Assembly: GCA_018713375.1 (NCBI GenBank)
Contig: DVOV01000070.1
Span: 1-9,920, forward strand
Source: Candidatus Scatomorpha stercorigallinarum
Lineage (GTDB): Bacteria; Bacillota_A; Clostridia; Oscillospirales; Oscillospiraceae
Reading direction: 5' to 3'
Length of the DNA stretch: 9,920 nt
Shown here: one piece after another, positions 1-5,498 of the stretch
Numbering within the stretch: position 1 is the stretch's first letter
Layout of the letters: each line of letters starts with the position of its first letter
Program-made: the position numbers and the translations under genes
The notes under the pieces: model-generated
Told to the model about the DNA's origin: nothing
What the model saw: the letters and a program-made list of their open reading frames with translations, nothing else
Database searches by the model: none

Positions 1-320
1 AAGCACCCCGCCCCAAACTACGCAAAATCCGTCCGTGGGCGGGCTTTGCCCGCCCGGCGCATCTCGCACGCCCGCGCCTGCCAGCACGGGCGGCGTATTA
101 CCGTCCCATTTTGCCCCGCAAAATGGGACACTTTAGAAAAGCCTGTTGACTCAGAGGCACCCAACGCCGCAAGCATCGGAATGGCCGCCCGCATAGGGCG
201 GACAAAATCGCCCCGGGGCTTTGCCTCGGGGCGATACCATATCTTGCGCCTCTGAGGCGCAACCGCGCCGCCGTGCGGCGCGAGGGGGAGCCTACGAGGG
301 GGACAACGTCCCCCTCGTAC
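1..320. other. Gene-free hairpin-rich intergenic region
   Basis: No credible gene is seen here; open frames are short and have no ribosome binding site. The stretch holds a run of inverted repeats: 37-55 (GGGCGGGC, loop TTT), 65-95 (imperfect, CGCCCG/CGGGCG core), 103-129 (12-bp stem, loop CCC), 185-201 (CCGCCC, 5-nt loop), 208-234 (12-bp stem with one G-T pair, loop TTT), 244-262 (TTGCGCCT, loop CTG), 264-282 (CGCGCCGC, loop CGT) and 293-319 (12-bp stem, loop AAC). Hairpins 37-55 and 208-234 share the core GGGCTTTGCC. The last hairpin lies 1 nt past the stop of the TRIC-family gene. The array probably ends that transcript and perhaps one entering from the left; that role is inferred. Confidence 0.7.
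293..319 (-). terminator. Hairpin abutting the TRIC-family gene stop
   Basis: This is a perfect 12-bp stem (293-304 with 308-319) closed by a 3-nt loop, AAC on the plus strand and GTT on the coding strand. It starts one base after the TGA of the TRIC-family gene. No T-tract follows on the coding strand, so it is not a canonical intrinsic terminator. It could be a U-less terminator or a 3'-end stabiliser against exonucleases. Confidence 0.5.
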
Positions 321-947
321 TCACTCCGCGTGCGGAAAATTCCACCTGTAATGCGCCGACAGGCTGCGCAGCAGCACGGTGGCGGCGATGGCGGCGATGG
401 AGGCCCAGGCCACGCCCGCCGCGCGGTACAGCGCCAGGAACACCAGCGCGCCCAGCAGCGAGGCCGTGGCGTAGACGTGCTTGATGAATATGTACGGCCG
501 CTCGCCGGCTAGCACGTCGCGCAGCACGCCGCCGCCAACGCCCGTTACGACGCCCACGAACACCAGCAGGAAGGCACCCTCCTGCCCCACCTCCAGCGCG
601 AGCGTCATGCCCGCCACGGTGAAGGCCCCCAGGCCCAGGCTGTCCGTCACCAGCATCGCCATCGCCCAGCCCTTGTGCCGGGCCAGGTCCAGCCTGTGTC
701 GCCGCCCCACGATGAAGGTGATGATGGAGACGACGATGGCGATGATCGCATACACGGGATTGGAGAACGTGCGCGGCGGCGTGATGCCCAGCACCACGTC
801 GCGCATGACGCCGCCGCCCACTGAGGTGATGAGCCCCAGCATGACGACGCCGAAGGCGTCCATCCCCTTGCGCATCCCCAGCGCGGCGCCGGAGATGGCG
901 AAAGCCGGCATCCCCGTCAGTTCCAGGATGAATATCAGCGTGTCCAA
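321..947 (-). CDS. TRIC / UPF0126 (YicG-like) family membrane protein
   Basis: A 208-residue integral membrane protein of the prokaryotic TRIC / UPF0126 family (YicG, YadS), in which each protein carries two copies of a three-helix domain. Members have been described as trimeric cation channels, and the domain is also annotated as a glycine transporter; substrate and direction cannot be told from sequence. Both repeats show the signature glycine-rich turn: GGGVMRD at residues 44-50 and GGGVLRD at 138-144, each after a hydrophobic helix. About six to seven hydrophobic segments fill the chain, and the length is normal for the family. The start is a TTG at 947, supported by GGAG nine bases upstream and by the first helix beginning at once (DTLIFILEL). 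It lies 53 nt after the DegV gene with no promoter visible between, so it is probably the second gene of that transcript. Confidence 0.88.
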   Translation of the reverse strand: MDTLIFILELTGMPAFAISGAALGMRKGMDAFGVVMLGLITSVGGGVMRDVVLGITPPRTFSNPVYAIIAIVVSIITFIVGRRHRLDLARHKGWAMAMLVTDSLGLGAFTVAGMTLALEVGQEGAFLLVFVGVVTGVGGGVLRDVLAGERPYIFIKHVYATASLLGALVFLALYRAAGVAWASIAAIAATVLLRSLSAHYRWNFPHAE

Positions 948-1000
948 CGCTTATCACTCCCCGCCATGTTTTGCGCGGGAAGTATATCACTTTTGGGGCT

Positions 1001-1846
1001 TTATTTCAAGCCGAAAAAGGCCACGGCGATGGCGCCCGGGCCGCCGTGCGTGCCGATGACGGAGCCGATGGCCGTCACGGGCAGCTCCTCGGCGTGTGCG
1101 CGCCAGAGCTCGGCGTGGTCGGCGGCGTATTTTGTAAGCAGCGCGTCGGAAAGGCCTGTGTAGCCCAGCAGGTAGGGCATTGAGAAGTCTATGCCGTGCT
1201 TTTCCACGAGCTGGTTGAGCAGGTTGCCGCCGTTTTTCGAGCCGCGCGCCTTGCCCACAAGGGCGACGGCGCCGTCCCGGAGCGTGACGACCGGCTTGAT
1301 GGACAGTACCCCGCCGGCAAAGGCCGCCGCCGCCGAGATGCGCCCGCCGCGCTTGAGATACTCCAGCGTGTCCAGCAGCGCGAGCACGCACACGTCGCCC
1401 CGCTCCGCCTCGATGCGCCCGGCGAGCTCCGCGGCGGAAAGCCCCTCCGCCGCCAGCTGCGCGGCCCGGCGCACGATCACCTGTTCGCCGATGGAGGCGC
1501 TCAGGCTGTCCACCACGCGCACACGGTCCCCAAAAGTCTCTGCGGCGATGACGGCGCTCTGATAAGTGCCGGAGAGCGCGGAAGAGATGGTGATGGCCAC
1601 CACCTCGCCGGCCTCCTCCAGCGCGGAGGCGAAGGCCGCCTCGAACTCCGCCGGCGAAGGCTGGCTGGTGGTGGGCAGCACGTCGCTCTCCACCAGCTTT
1701 TCATAAAACTGATGCGGCGTGATGTCCACGCCGTCTATGTACTCCTCGTCGCCAAAGCGTGTGCGCAGATGCACGATGTCTATGCCGAGCCCCGCGGCCT
1801 CGGCGGCAGTGAAGTCCGCAGTGGAATCCGTGATGATCTTTACCAT
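1001..1846 (-). CDS. DegV family fatty-acid-binding protein
   Basis: A 281-residue DegV family protein, full length for the family. DegV/FakB proteins bind a fatty acid in a deep pocket; in Gram-positive bacteria FakB presents exogenous fatty acid to the kinase FakA for entry into phospholipid. Family marks are ITDSTADF at the N-terminus (residues 5-12), TSQPSP at 60-65, LSGTYQSA at 91-98, GGRIS at 167-171 followed by IKP at 183-185, and GTHGGPGA at 265-272. No signal peptide or membrane helix is seen, so it should be cytosolic. The start ATG at 1846 has GGAGG seven bases upstream. The gene has its own near-consensus promoter overlapped by a 32-bp inverted repeat, so regulated expression is likely. 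No fakA-like gene is in the window, and many genomes carry several DegV paralogues, so the exact lipid ligand is unknown. Confidence 0.93.
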   Translation of the reverse strand: MVKIITDSTADFTAAEAAGLGIDIVHLRTRFGDEEYIDGVDITPHQFYEKLVESDVLPTTSQPSPAEFEAAFASALEEAGEVVAITISSALSGTYQSAVIAAETFGDRVRVVDSLSASIGEQVIVRRAAQLAAEGLSAAELAGRIEAERGDVCVLALLDTLEYLKRGGRISAAAAFAGGVLSIKPVVTLRDGAVALVGKARGSKNGGNLLNQLVEKHGIDFSMPYLLGYTGLSDALLTKYAADHAELWRAHAEELPVTAIGSVIGTHGGPGAIAVAFFGLK

Positions 1847-1858
1847 GTCCAGACCTCC

Positions 1859-1890
1859 GTATCATTTGTTGAGCAGTCAACGAATGATAC
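1859..1890 (-). promoter_or_regulatory. Inverted-repeat operator over the DegV promoter
   Basis: Arms of 14 bp (1859-1872 and 1877-1890) are separated by GCAG and match at 13 of 14 positions, the exception being a T-G wobble. On the coding strand the core reads GTTGACTGCTCAAC. The repeat contains the whole -10 hexamer and runs past the expected transcription start to just before the ribosome binding site. A protein bound here should block RNA polymerase, so a repressor is inferred. The same inverted repeat could also fold in the 5' leader, although its first bases would not be transcribed. The cognate regulator is not identified. The nearby MarR protein is a candidate, but the site is not repeated at the marR promoter. 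Confidence 0.72.
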
Positions 1891-1912
1891 ACCCTACAGC
1901 GCGTCCTGTCAA
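1884..1912 (-). promoter_or_regulatory. Sigma-A type promoter of the DegV gene
   Basis: On the minus strand TTGACA (1912-1907) is followed by a 17-bp spacer and TATCAT (1889-1884). This is a perfect -35 and a five-of-six -10 at optimal spacing. Transcription should start near 1877, about 30 nt before the ATG. The -35 lies shortly after the PNPOx-like gene, so the DegV transcript is independent of that gene. Confidence 0.82.
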
Positions 1913-1921
1913 GGGGCAAAC

Positions 1922-1934
1922 GCGCCGCCGGCGC
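1922..1934 (-). terminator. Short hairpin abutting the PNPOx-like gene stop
   Basis: A GCGCC/GGCGC stem with a 3-nt loop starts one base after the TAA of the PNPOx-like gene. On the coding strand it is preceded by AAA and followed by GTTTG, so it resembles a weak intrinsic terminator. It separates this gene from the DegV promoter just downstream. Confidence 0.5.
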
Positions 1935-1935
1935 T

Positions 1936-2385
1936 TTATGGGCAGTAGGGCCTGAGCTCATGATGGCGCCGCGCCATGTCGAAGAGCTCGATGTGCGGCT
2001 CTCCTTCAATGTAGAGCCAGCGCTCGACGGACGTGCTCTCGAAGGCGAACAGCCGCTCGCAGCCGAGATGCGTGTAGCGCTCGAAGGAGCCTGGATAGAG
2101 CGAGCGATAGGCCTCGCAGAACCATGGACAGCCTGCCGGACGTCCCATTTCGCGGCAGACGCCCTCGAGCTGTATGTTCCCCTCGCAGAGCGCGGCGCGC
2201 GGCTCGGCCAGGAGCTGGGCGTATTTGCGCATGGCGCAGTCGGTCTGGAAATACAGTACCCCTTCAAGCTGCACCACGCTCATCATGCGCGAGCTGACGC
2301 CGCCGCCGGCGCGCGCCGTGGAGAGGACCATCTTCCTCCCGGGGCCGAACTCCTGCCAGAAAGCGGCGAGCGCTTCTTCAAACAT
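1936..2385 (-). CDS. PNPOx-like split-barrel flavin protein
   Basis: A 149-residue protein resembling the pyridoxamine 5'-phosphate oxidase-like family: small FMN- or F420-type split-barrel proteins, many without a proven substrate. Supporting features are KMVLSTA near residue 18, the barrel strand RMMSVVQLEGVLYFQTD (33-49) followed by the common MRKYAQL turn (52-58), EPRAALCEGNIQLEG (61-75) and the C-terminal RWLYIEGEPHIELFD (122-136). Its chain is much shorter than true PdxH, so vitamin B6 synthesis should not be assumed. Six cysteines are present, including two around residues 86-90. The frame stays open further upstream, but the start at 2385 is chosen because AGGAGG sits eight bases before it. 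A perfect TATAAT promoter lies just above. It is divergent from the MarR regulator, an arrangement that often means the regulator controls the enzyme. Confidence 0.75.
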   Translation of the reverse strand: MFEEALAAFWQEFGPGRKMVLSTARAGGGVSSRMMSVVQLEGVLYFQTDCAMRKYAQLLAEPRAALCEGNIQLEGVCREMGRPAGCPWFCEAYRSLYPGSFERYTHLGCERLFAFESTSVERWLYIEGEPHIELFDMARRHHELRPYCP

Positions 2386-2415
2386 CTCCCGCACCTCCTC
2401 TTTCAATATGGTAAC

Positions 2416-2444
2416 ATTATAGCGTGGCAGGCGGAGTTTTTCAA
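2416..2444 (-). promoter_or_regulatory. Promoter of the PNPOx-like gene
   Basis: On the minus strand TTGAAA (2444-2439), a 17-bp spacer and a perfect TATAAT (2421-2416) form a strong vegetative promoter. It lies about 30 bp upstream of the chosen ATG, leaving room for a short leader with AGGAGG. This supports the start at 2385, because the longer frame would begin upstream of the transcription start. Confidence 0.82.
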
Positions 2445-2483
2445 CGCCGGGGACGTACATTGGCGGTTCATGGACGTCGGGGC

Positions 2484-2512
2484 TTGATTTTGAGGCTTAA
2501 ATAGGGTATCCT
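2484..2512 (+). promoter_or_regulatory. Promoter of the marR-cls operon
   Basis: TTGATT (2484-2489), a 17-bp spacer and TATCCT (2507-2512) precede the MarR gene. A small palindrome, TCCTTGAAGGA (2509-2519), overlaps the -10 and the start region and could be an autoregulatory half-operator. That role is a guess because the arms are only 5 bp. Confidence 0.62.
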
Positions 2513-2536
2513 TGAAGGACAGGGAGTGGTGAAACC

Positions 2537-2974
2537 ATGTATGAAGACAAGTTTCGGGAGTTCAGCGCGCTGGTCGCGCGGGCGGACAAGGCCCTGCTGA
2601 AGGCGAAGGCCGAGTATGTCAAGCCCTTCGGCCTGCGCGGGGTGCATGTCTCCTGCCTGCTCGCCCTGCTGAACGCCGCCGGGGGCCTGACGGCCAGCGA
2701 GCTCTCCGAGCGCTGCGGCGTGGACCGCGCGCAGATATCCCGCGTGGTGTCCGAGCTCACGGAGCGGGGCCTGGTCTGCGGCACGGCGGACGGCGGACGG
2801 CGGCGCTACCGCGGCAGCCTCTGCCTGACGGAAGAGGGCAAGAAGACGGCGGCGGCCATGCTCGGCATCGTCGATGAAAAGCTCGAACTGGTGGCCGCCG
2901 GGCTCGACGCGAAGGAGCTGGAGATCTTTTATTCCGTCTTTGGCGCCATCGTCGAGCGGCTGGAGAACATCTGA
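2537..2974 (+). CDS. MarR family transcriptional regulator
   Basis: A 145-residue MarR-type winged-helix regulator of normal length. The helix-turn-helix covers about residues 52-79 (TASELSERCGVDRAQISRVV and onward), the wing about 81-98 with an arginine-rich turn (GGRRRYRG), and LTEEGKK at 98-103 is the usual start of the helix after the wing. Flanking helices at 1-30 and 105-145 form the dimer interface. MarR proteins usually repress, and release DNA on binding a small ligand or on cysteine oxidation. Cysteines at residues 40, 60, 81 and 96 exist but no redox role can be claimed. It is divergent from the PNPOx-like gene and 11 nt upstream of cardiolipin synthase, so those two genes and itself are the likeliest targets. 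Confidence 0.88.
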   Translation: MYEDKFREFSALVARADKALLKAKAEYVKPFGLRGVHVSCLLALLNAAGGLTASELSERCGVDRAQISRVVSELTERGLVCGTADGGRRRYRGSLCLTEEGKKTAAAMLGIVDEKLELVAAGLDAKELEIFYSVFGAIVERLENI

Positions 2975-2985
2975 GCGGGCACGCA

Positions 2986-4521
2986 ATGGGCAGGCTTTTA
3001 AAGTTACTGTTTTCCCGGCTGGCCATCGTCGCCGCGCTGATGCTGGTGCAGGTGGGCGTGCTGGTGGCAGCGCTGGTCTATTTCGGCTCCAGCTACGCCT
3101 ATTTCCAGGCCGTCAGCGTGGCGCTCTCCATCGTCGCCATCATCTACATCATCAACCAGAACATCAGCCCGGCGTACAAGATCGCCTGGATACTGCCGAT
3201 CGCCTTTTTGCCGGTGTTCGGCATCCCACTCTACATCCTCTTCGCCAAGAAGCCGCTGCCGGAGCACAAAAAGCAGCGGCTGCTTAGCATGCTCCGCCGC
3301 TATGGCGAGGCCATGCGCTACGTACACAGCGACAGCGTGGAGCTCGCACGCGAGGACGTGGACGCCGCCATGCAGTCGCGCTATCTGGAGCGCTCGGCGT
3401 TCGCGAGCGTATTCACGGGGACGGACACGGAGTTTTGCTCCCCCGGAGAGCGGCTCTATGAGGCCATGCTGGACAAGCTGCGCGGGGCCAAGCGCTACAT
3501 CTTCATGGAGTACTACATCATCGAGCCCGGCGTGATGTGGGACAGCATACTGGAGATACTCAAGCAGAAGGTGCTCGAGGGCGTGGACGTGCGGCTGATG
3601 TACGATGACATGGGCTGCATCATCACGCTCCCGCGCAACTACCGCCGGCAGATGGAGCGCCTGGGCATCAAGTGCTGCACCTTCCACCGCCTGCAGCCGG
3701 TGCTGACGGGCACCATCAACAACCGCGACCACCGCAAGATCTGCGTCATCGACGGCGAATACGCCTTCACCGGCGGCGTCAACCTGGCGGACGAGTACAT
3801 CAACCGCGTCGTGCGCTTCGGACACTGGCTCGACTGCGGTGTGATGCTGCACGGCCCGGCGGCCTATTCCTTCACGCTGATGTACCTCGCCATGTGGGAC
3901 GACCTGCGCAACATGGAGGACGACCCGGAGGAGTTCCTGCCTGCGGAGGGCGCTTTCGCCGGCGTGCAGGGCCAGGGCTACGTCCAGCCCTACACGGACT
4001 CGCCGATGGACGAGGAGCTGGTGGGCGAGACGGCCTACATCAACATGCTCTCGCGCGCCAAGCGCAGCGTTTACATCTGCACGCCCTACCTGGTCATCGG
4101 CAGCGAGCTCAGCCGCGCGCTGGAGAGCGCCGCCAAAGGCGGCGTGGACGTGCGCATGATCGTCCCCGGCGTGCCGGACAAATGGTTCGTCTACGCCGTC
4201 ACGCGCTCGTATTACGGCCAGCTGCTGCGCGCGGGCGTGAGGATATACGAGTACACGCCCGGCTTCATCCACAGCAAGACCATGGTCTGCGACGGGGAGT
4301 ACGGCATCTGCGGCACCATCAACCTCGACTACCGCAGTCTCTACCTTCACCACGAGTGCGCGGTGTGGATGTTCCGCGCCCGCGCCGTGGAGCAGATGTC
4401 GCGCGTCTTTGACGAGACGCTCGCGCGCAGCGCCGAGGTCACGCTCGACGCCGTGCGCCGCCGCGCCTGGTACCGGAAGATCGTGCAGAGCCTGCTGCGA
4501 GTGTTCGCCCCCCTCCTCTAA
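2986..4521 (+). CDS. cls: Cardiolipin synthase (PLD superfamily)
   Basis: A 511-residue membrane phosphatidyltransferase that condenses two phosphatidylglycerol molecules to cardiolipin and glycerol. Three hydrophobic segments lie at about residues 10-33, 40-57 and 66-87. Two phospholipase D catalytic motifs follow: HRKICVID (H249, K251, D256) and HSKTMVCD (H429, K431, D436), each followed by the expected G-G/T-x-N turn (GGVN, GTIN). The layout and length fit the bacterial Cls family. It begins 11 nt after the MarR stop and has only a weak ribosome binding site (GCGGG region), so it probably depends on transcription from the marR promoter. Isoleucine codons are overwhelmingly ATC (29 of 33 by my count). 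Its TAA is the first part of a 36-bp repeat also found at the permease stop. The gene may tie membrane lipid composition to whatever signal the MarR protein senses. Confidence 0.94.
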   Translation: MGRLLKLLFSRLAIVAALMLVQVGVLVAALVYFGSSYAYFQAVSVALSIVAIIYIINQNISPAYKIAWILPIAFLPVFGIPLYILFAKKPLPEHKKQRLLSMLRRYGEAMRYVHSDSVELAREDVDAAMQSRYLERSAFASVFTGTDTEFCSPGERLYEAMLDKLRGAKRYIFMEYYIIEPGVMWDSILEILKQKVLEGVDVRLMYDDMGCIITLPRNYRRQMERLGIKCCTFHRLQPVLTGTINNRDHRKICVIDGEYAFTGGVNLADEYINRVVRFGHWLDCGVMLHGPAAYSFTLMYLAMWDDLRNMEDDPEEFLPAEGAFAGVQGQGYVQPYTDSPMDEELVGETAYINMLSRAKRSVYICTPYLVIGSELSRALESAAKGGVDVRMIVPGVPDKWFVYAVTRSYYGQLLRAGVRIYEYTPGFIHSKTMVCDGEYGICGTINLDYRSLYLHHECAVWMFRARAVEQMSRVFDETLARSAEVTLDAVRRRAWYRKIVQSLLRVFAPLL

Positions 4522-4554
4522 GCGGCCAACGGCCGCGGGTATTTGCCTGCGGCC
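4519..4554 (+). repeat. 36-bp stop-codon repeat, copy 1 (after cls)
   Basis: These 36 bp are identical to 9836-9871 and start exactly at the TAA of cls. The first hairpin is GCGGCC-AAC-GGCCGC (4522-4536). A second possible stem pairs CCGCGGG with CCTGCGG, with one G-T pair and loop TATTTG. In this copy alone, the following bases allow a competing stem, GCCTGCGG with CCGCAGGC (4545-4565). There is no T-tract. It is probably a dispersed 3'-end element of this genome. Confidence 0.75.
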
Positions 4555-4604
4555 CGCCCGCAGGCGGGGGGGATGCAAGGACTTTAGGTCCCTGCGACCC
4601 ATTC

Positions 4605-4645
4605 CTGAGAGGTTTCTTTTGCTTGCGCCAAAAGAAACCCCTCAG
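4605..4645. repeat. Long imperfect hairpin
   Basis: Stem 4605-4621 pairs with 4629-4645 over 17 positions with a single A-C mismatch, leaving a 7-nt loop (CTTGCGC). The core is GGTTTCTTTTG. A related but distinct hairpin with core TTTCTTTGG occurs at 4961-4992. The hairpin is not followed by a T-tract, so a simple intrinsic terminator is unlikely. Confidence 0.6.
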
Positions 4646-4747
4646 ACTCCAAAGAAAAGCGCTTTGGTGCTTGTCGGCAGGTAAAATCTGCCCGACAGTT
4701 CGGGCGGTAACTGATTTTTGGGTGGTCATCCCTGTGTCGGATGGCTT

Positions 4748-4852
4748 TGCACACCGCCGACCGCGGTTGGCTTCGCTTACGCTCGCGCCGCTGACATGTT
4801 GATGATCGGTAGTGCCGCGAGCGAAGCGAAGCAATGCACGGTCGGCGATGCA
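4748..4852. repeat. Composite ~105-nt stem (MITE-like or structured RNA)
   Basis: An outer TGCA/TGCA pair and a 9-bp arm CGCCGACCG (4755-4763) with CGGTCGGCG (4839-4847) enclose a second stem of 19 bp with two single-base bulges: TTG, CTTCGCTT and CGCTCGCG (4767-4787) pair with 4816-4834. The terminal loop is about 28 nt, with a possible 4-bp closing stem. Internal loops are 3 and 4 nt. No coding sequence or transposase is present. It could be a decayed miniature transposable element, a dispersed repeat, or a structured RNA; sequence alone does not decide. Confidence 0.55.
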
Positions 4853-4913
4853 GGAAACTCATTCGACAACGGGATGAGCGCTCTGGACAACTGAAAACCC
4901 GTAAAAACACGCA

Positions 4914-4945
4914 AAAAACGCTCCGACTACCGCCGGAGCGTTTTT
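4914..4945. terminator. Bidirectional intrinsic terminator
   Basis: AAAAACGCTCCG (4914-4925) pairs perfectly with CGGAGCGTTTTT (4934-4945) around an 8-nt loop. The plus strand continues TTTTTCTTTG and the minus strand TTTTTTG, so it has a T-tract in both directions. It lies between the convergent cls and ruvX units and is the only classical rho-independent terminator in the window. Confidence 0.88.
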
Positions 4946-4960
4946 CTTTGGGGCGCCACA

Positions 4961-4992
4961 CCCGTTTCTTTGGGCAAGACCAAAGAAATGGG
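4961..4992. repeat. Hairpin downstream of ruvX
   Basis: CCCGTTTCTTTGG (4961-4973) pairs with 4980-4992 over 13 positions, including one G-T pair, around GCAAGA. It lies about 85 nt past the ruvX stop, next to a second GC stem at 5001-5018. These stems, with the terminator beyond them, probably form the 3' end of the folC-ruvX transcript. Confidence 0.55.
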
Positions 4993-5077
4993 GTGGCACT
5001 GGCCCCCTCGCGGGGGCCTTTCGTCAGTGAGGCGCGCGGCGCATCTGCCTCCTTACCGCAGCCTGGCGGCGTCTGCT

Positions 5078-5494
5078 TCAGGTCGCGGGCCTGGAGGCCA
5101 GATATCCCTCCAGGAGGAGGGCGGCGGCGAGGGCGTCTACGGTTTTTTTGTGTTTGCGCTCGCGCTTGCCGTTGGCATGGAGGATGGCGTGGGCTTCCAC
5201 GCTGCTGCGCCGCTCGTCCCAGAGTATGGGGCGCAGGCCGCACTGCCGCTCGATGAGCTCCGCCAGGGCGCGGCTTTTTTCCGCGCGCGGGCCCTCCGTG
5301 CCGTCCATATTTTTCGGCAGGCCGAGCACCACCGTGCCCACCTCCCGCTTTTCGCACTCGCCGGCGATGCGCTCCGCCAGGCGCTGGGGGTCGTATTCCT
5401 CGACGGTGAAGGCGTCGCCGACGAGGGTGTTCGTAAGGTCGGAAAAGGCGAAGCCCGTGCGCCGGTCGCCGTAGTCTATAGCCATTACCCTCAT
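5078..5494 (-). CDS. ruvX: RuvX/YqgF family RNase H-fold nuclease
   Basis: A 138-residue YqgF/RuvX family protein of standard length, with an RNase H-like fold. Family members are annotated as putative Holliday junction resolvases; in bacteria they are also linked to 16S rRNA 5'-end maturation. The order of motifs is complete: MRVMAIDYG with the first acidic residue D7, VVLGLPKNMDG (55-65), WDERRSSVEA (92-101), and the last metal-binding aspartate D120 in DALAAALLLEGYL. The ATG at 5494 is favoured over the internal ATG because it places the first aspartate at position 7, as in relatives. The gap to folC is only 4 nt and its AGGTGA ribosome binding site contains the folC TGA, so the two are translationally coupled. 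It is cytosolic. Confidence 0.92.
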   Translation of the reverse strand: MRVMAIDYGDRRTGFAFSDLTNTLVGDAFTVEEYDPQRLAERIAGECEKREVGTVVLGLPKNMDGTEGPRAEKSRALAELIERQCGLRPILWDERRSSVEAHAILHANGKRERKHKKTVDALAAALLLEGYLASRPAT

Positions 5495-5498
5495 GCGC

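Larger units (their letters stand above)
4522..5077. other. Gene-free inverted-repeat cluster between cls and ruvX
   Basis: No gene is supported here, although long low-complexity frames cross it. It contains a series of inverted repeats: the 36-bp repeat; 4575-4595 (GCAAGGAC-type stem with one mismatch); 4605-4645 (17-bp stem with one mismatch, core GGTTTCTTTTG); 4649-4667 (CCAAAG/CTTTGG); about 4672-4696 (TGTCGG + CAG with one bulge); the large stem 4748-4852; the terminator 4914-4945; 4961-4992 (13-bp stem, core TTTCTTTGG, with one G-T pair); and 5001-5018 (GGCCCCC, loop TCGC). The TTTCTTT(T)G / CAAAGAAA theme occurs near both ends. The convergent genes cls and ruvX both end into this stretch, so termination is one role. 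Confidence 0.7.

Noticed and set aside
148..175. TTGACT near 147-152 as a promoter reading rightward
   Set aside because: No -10-like hexamer at suitable distance and no plus-strand gene downstream.
37..319. Hairpin run as a CRISPR array or integron attC cluster
   Set aside because: The stems differ in sequence, spacing is irregular, and no cas, integrase or cassette genes are present.
1874..1879. TTGACT within the DegV operator as a second -35
   Set aside because: No acceptable -10 occurs at 16-18 bp; the hexamer is explained by the operator core.
1859..1890. Assigning the DegV operator to the neighbouring MarR protein
   Set aside because: The same repeat is not seen at the marR promoter or the PNPOx promoter, so the link is only a hypothesis.
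1196..1948. A 250-codon plus-strand frame opposite DegV
   Set aside because: It lies opposite a full-length DegV gene with a promoter and ribosome binding site, and shows no recognisable domain.
3004..4602. A 532-codon open frame on the minus strand opposite cls
   Set aside because: It is rich in H, A, V and R with no motif or ribosome binding site, and lies opposite a gene with both catalytic HKD motifs. It is a product of high GC content.
4640..4900. A tRNA or known riboswitch in the cls-ruvX gap
   Set aside because: No cloverleaf, T-loop consensus or recognisable aptamer core was seen; only inverted repeats.
4584..5357. A 257-codon minus-strand frame spanning the cls-ruvX gap
   Set aside because: It runs through hairpins and terminators and overlaps ruvX in another frame; composition is not protein-like.
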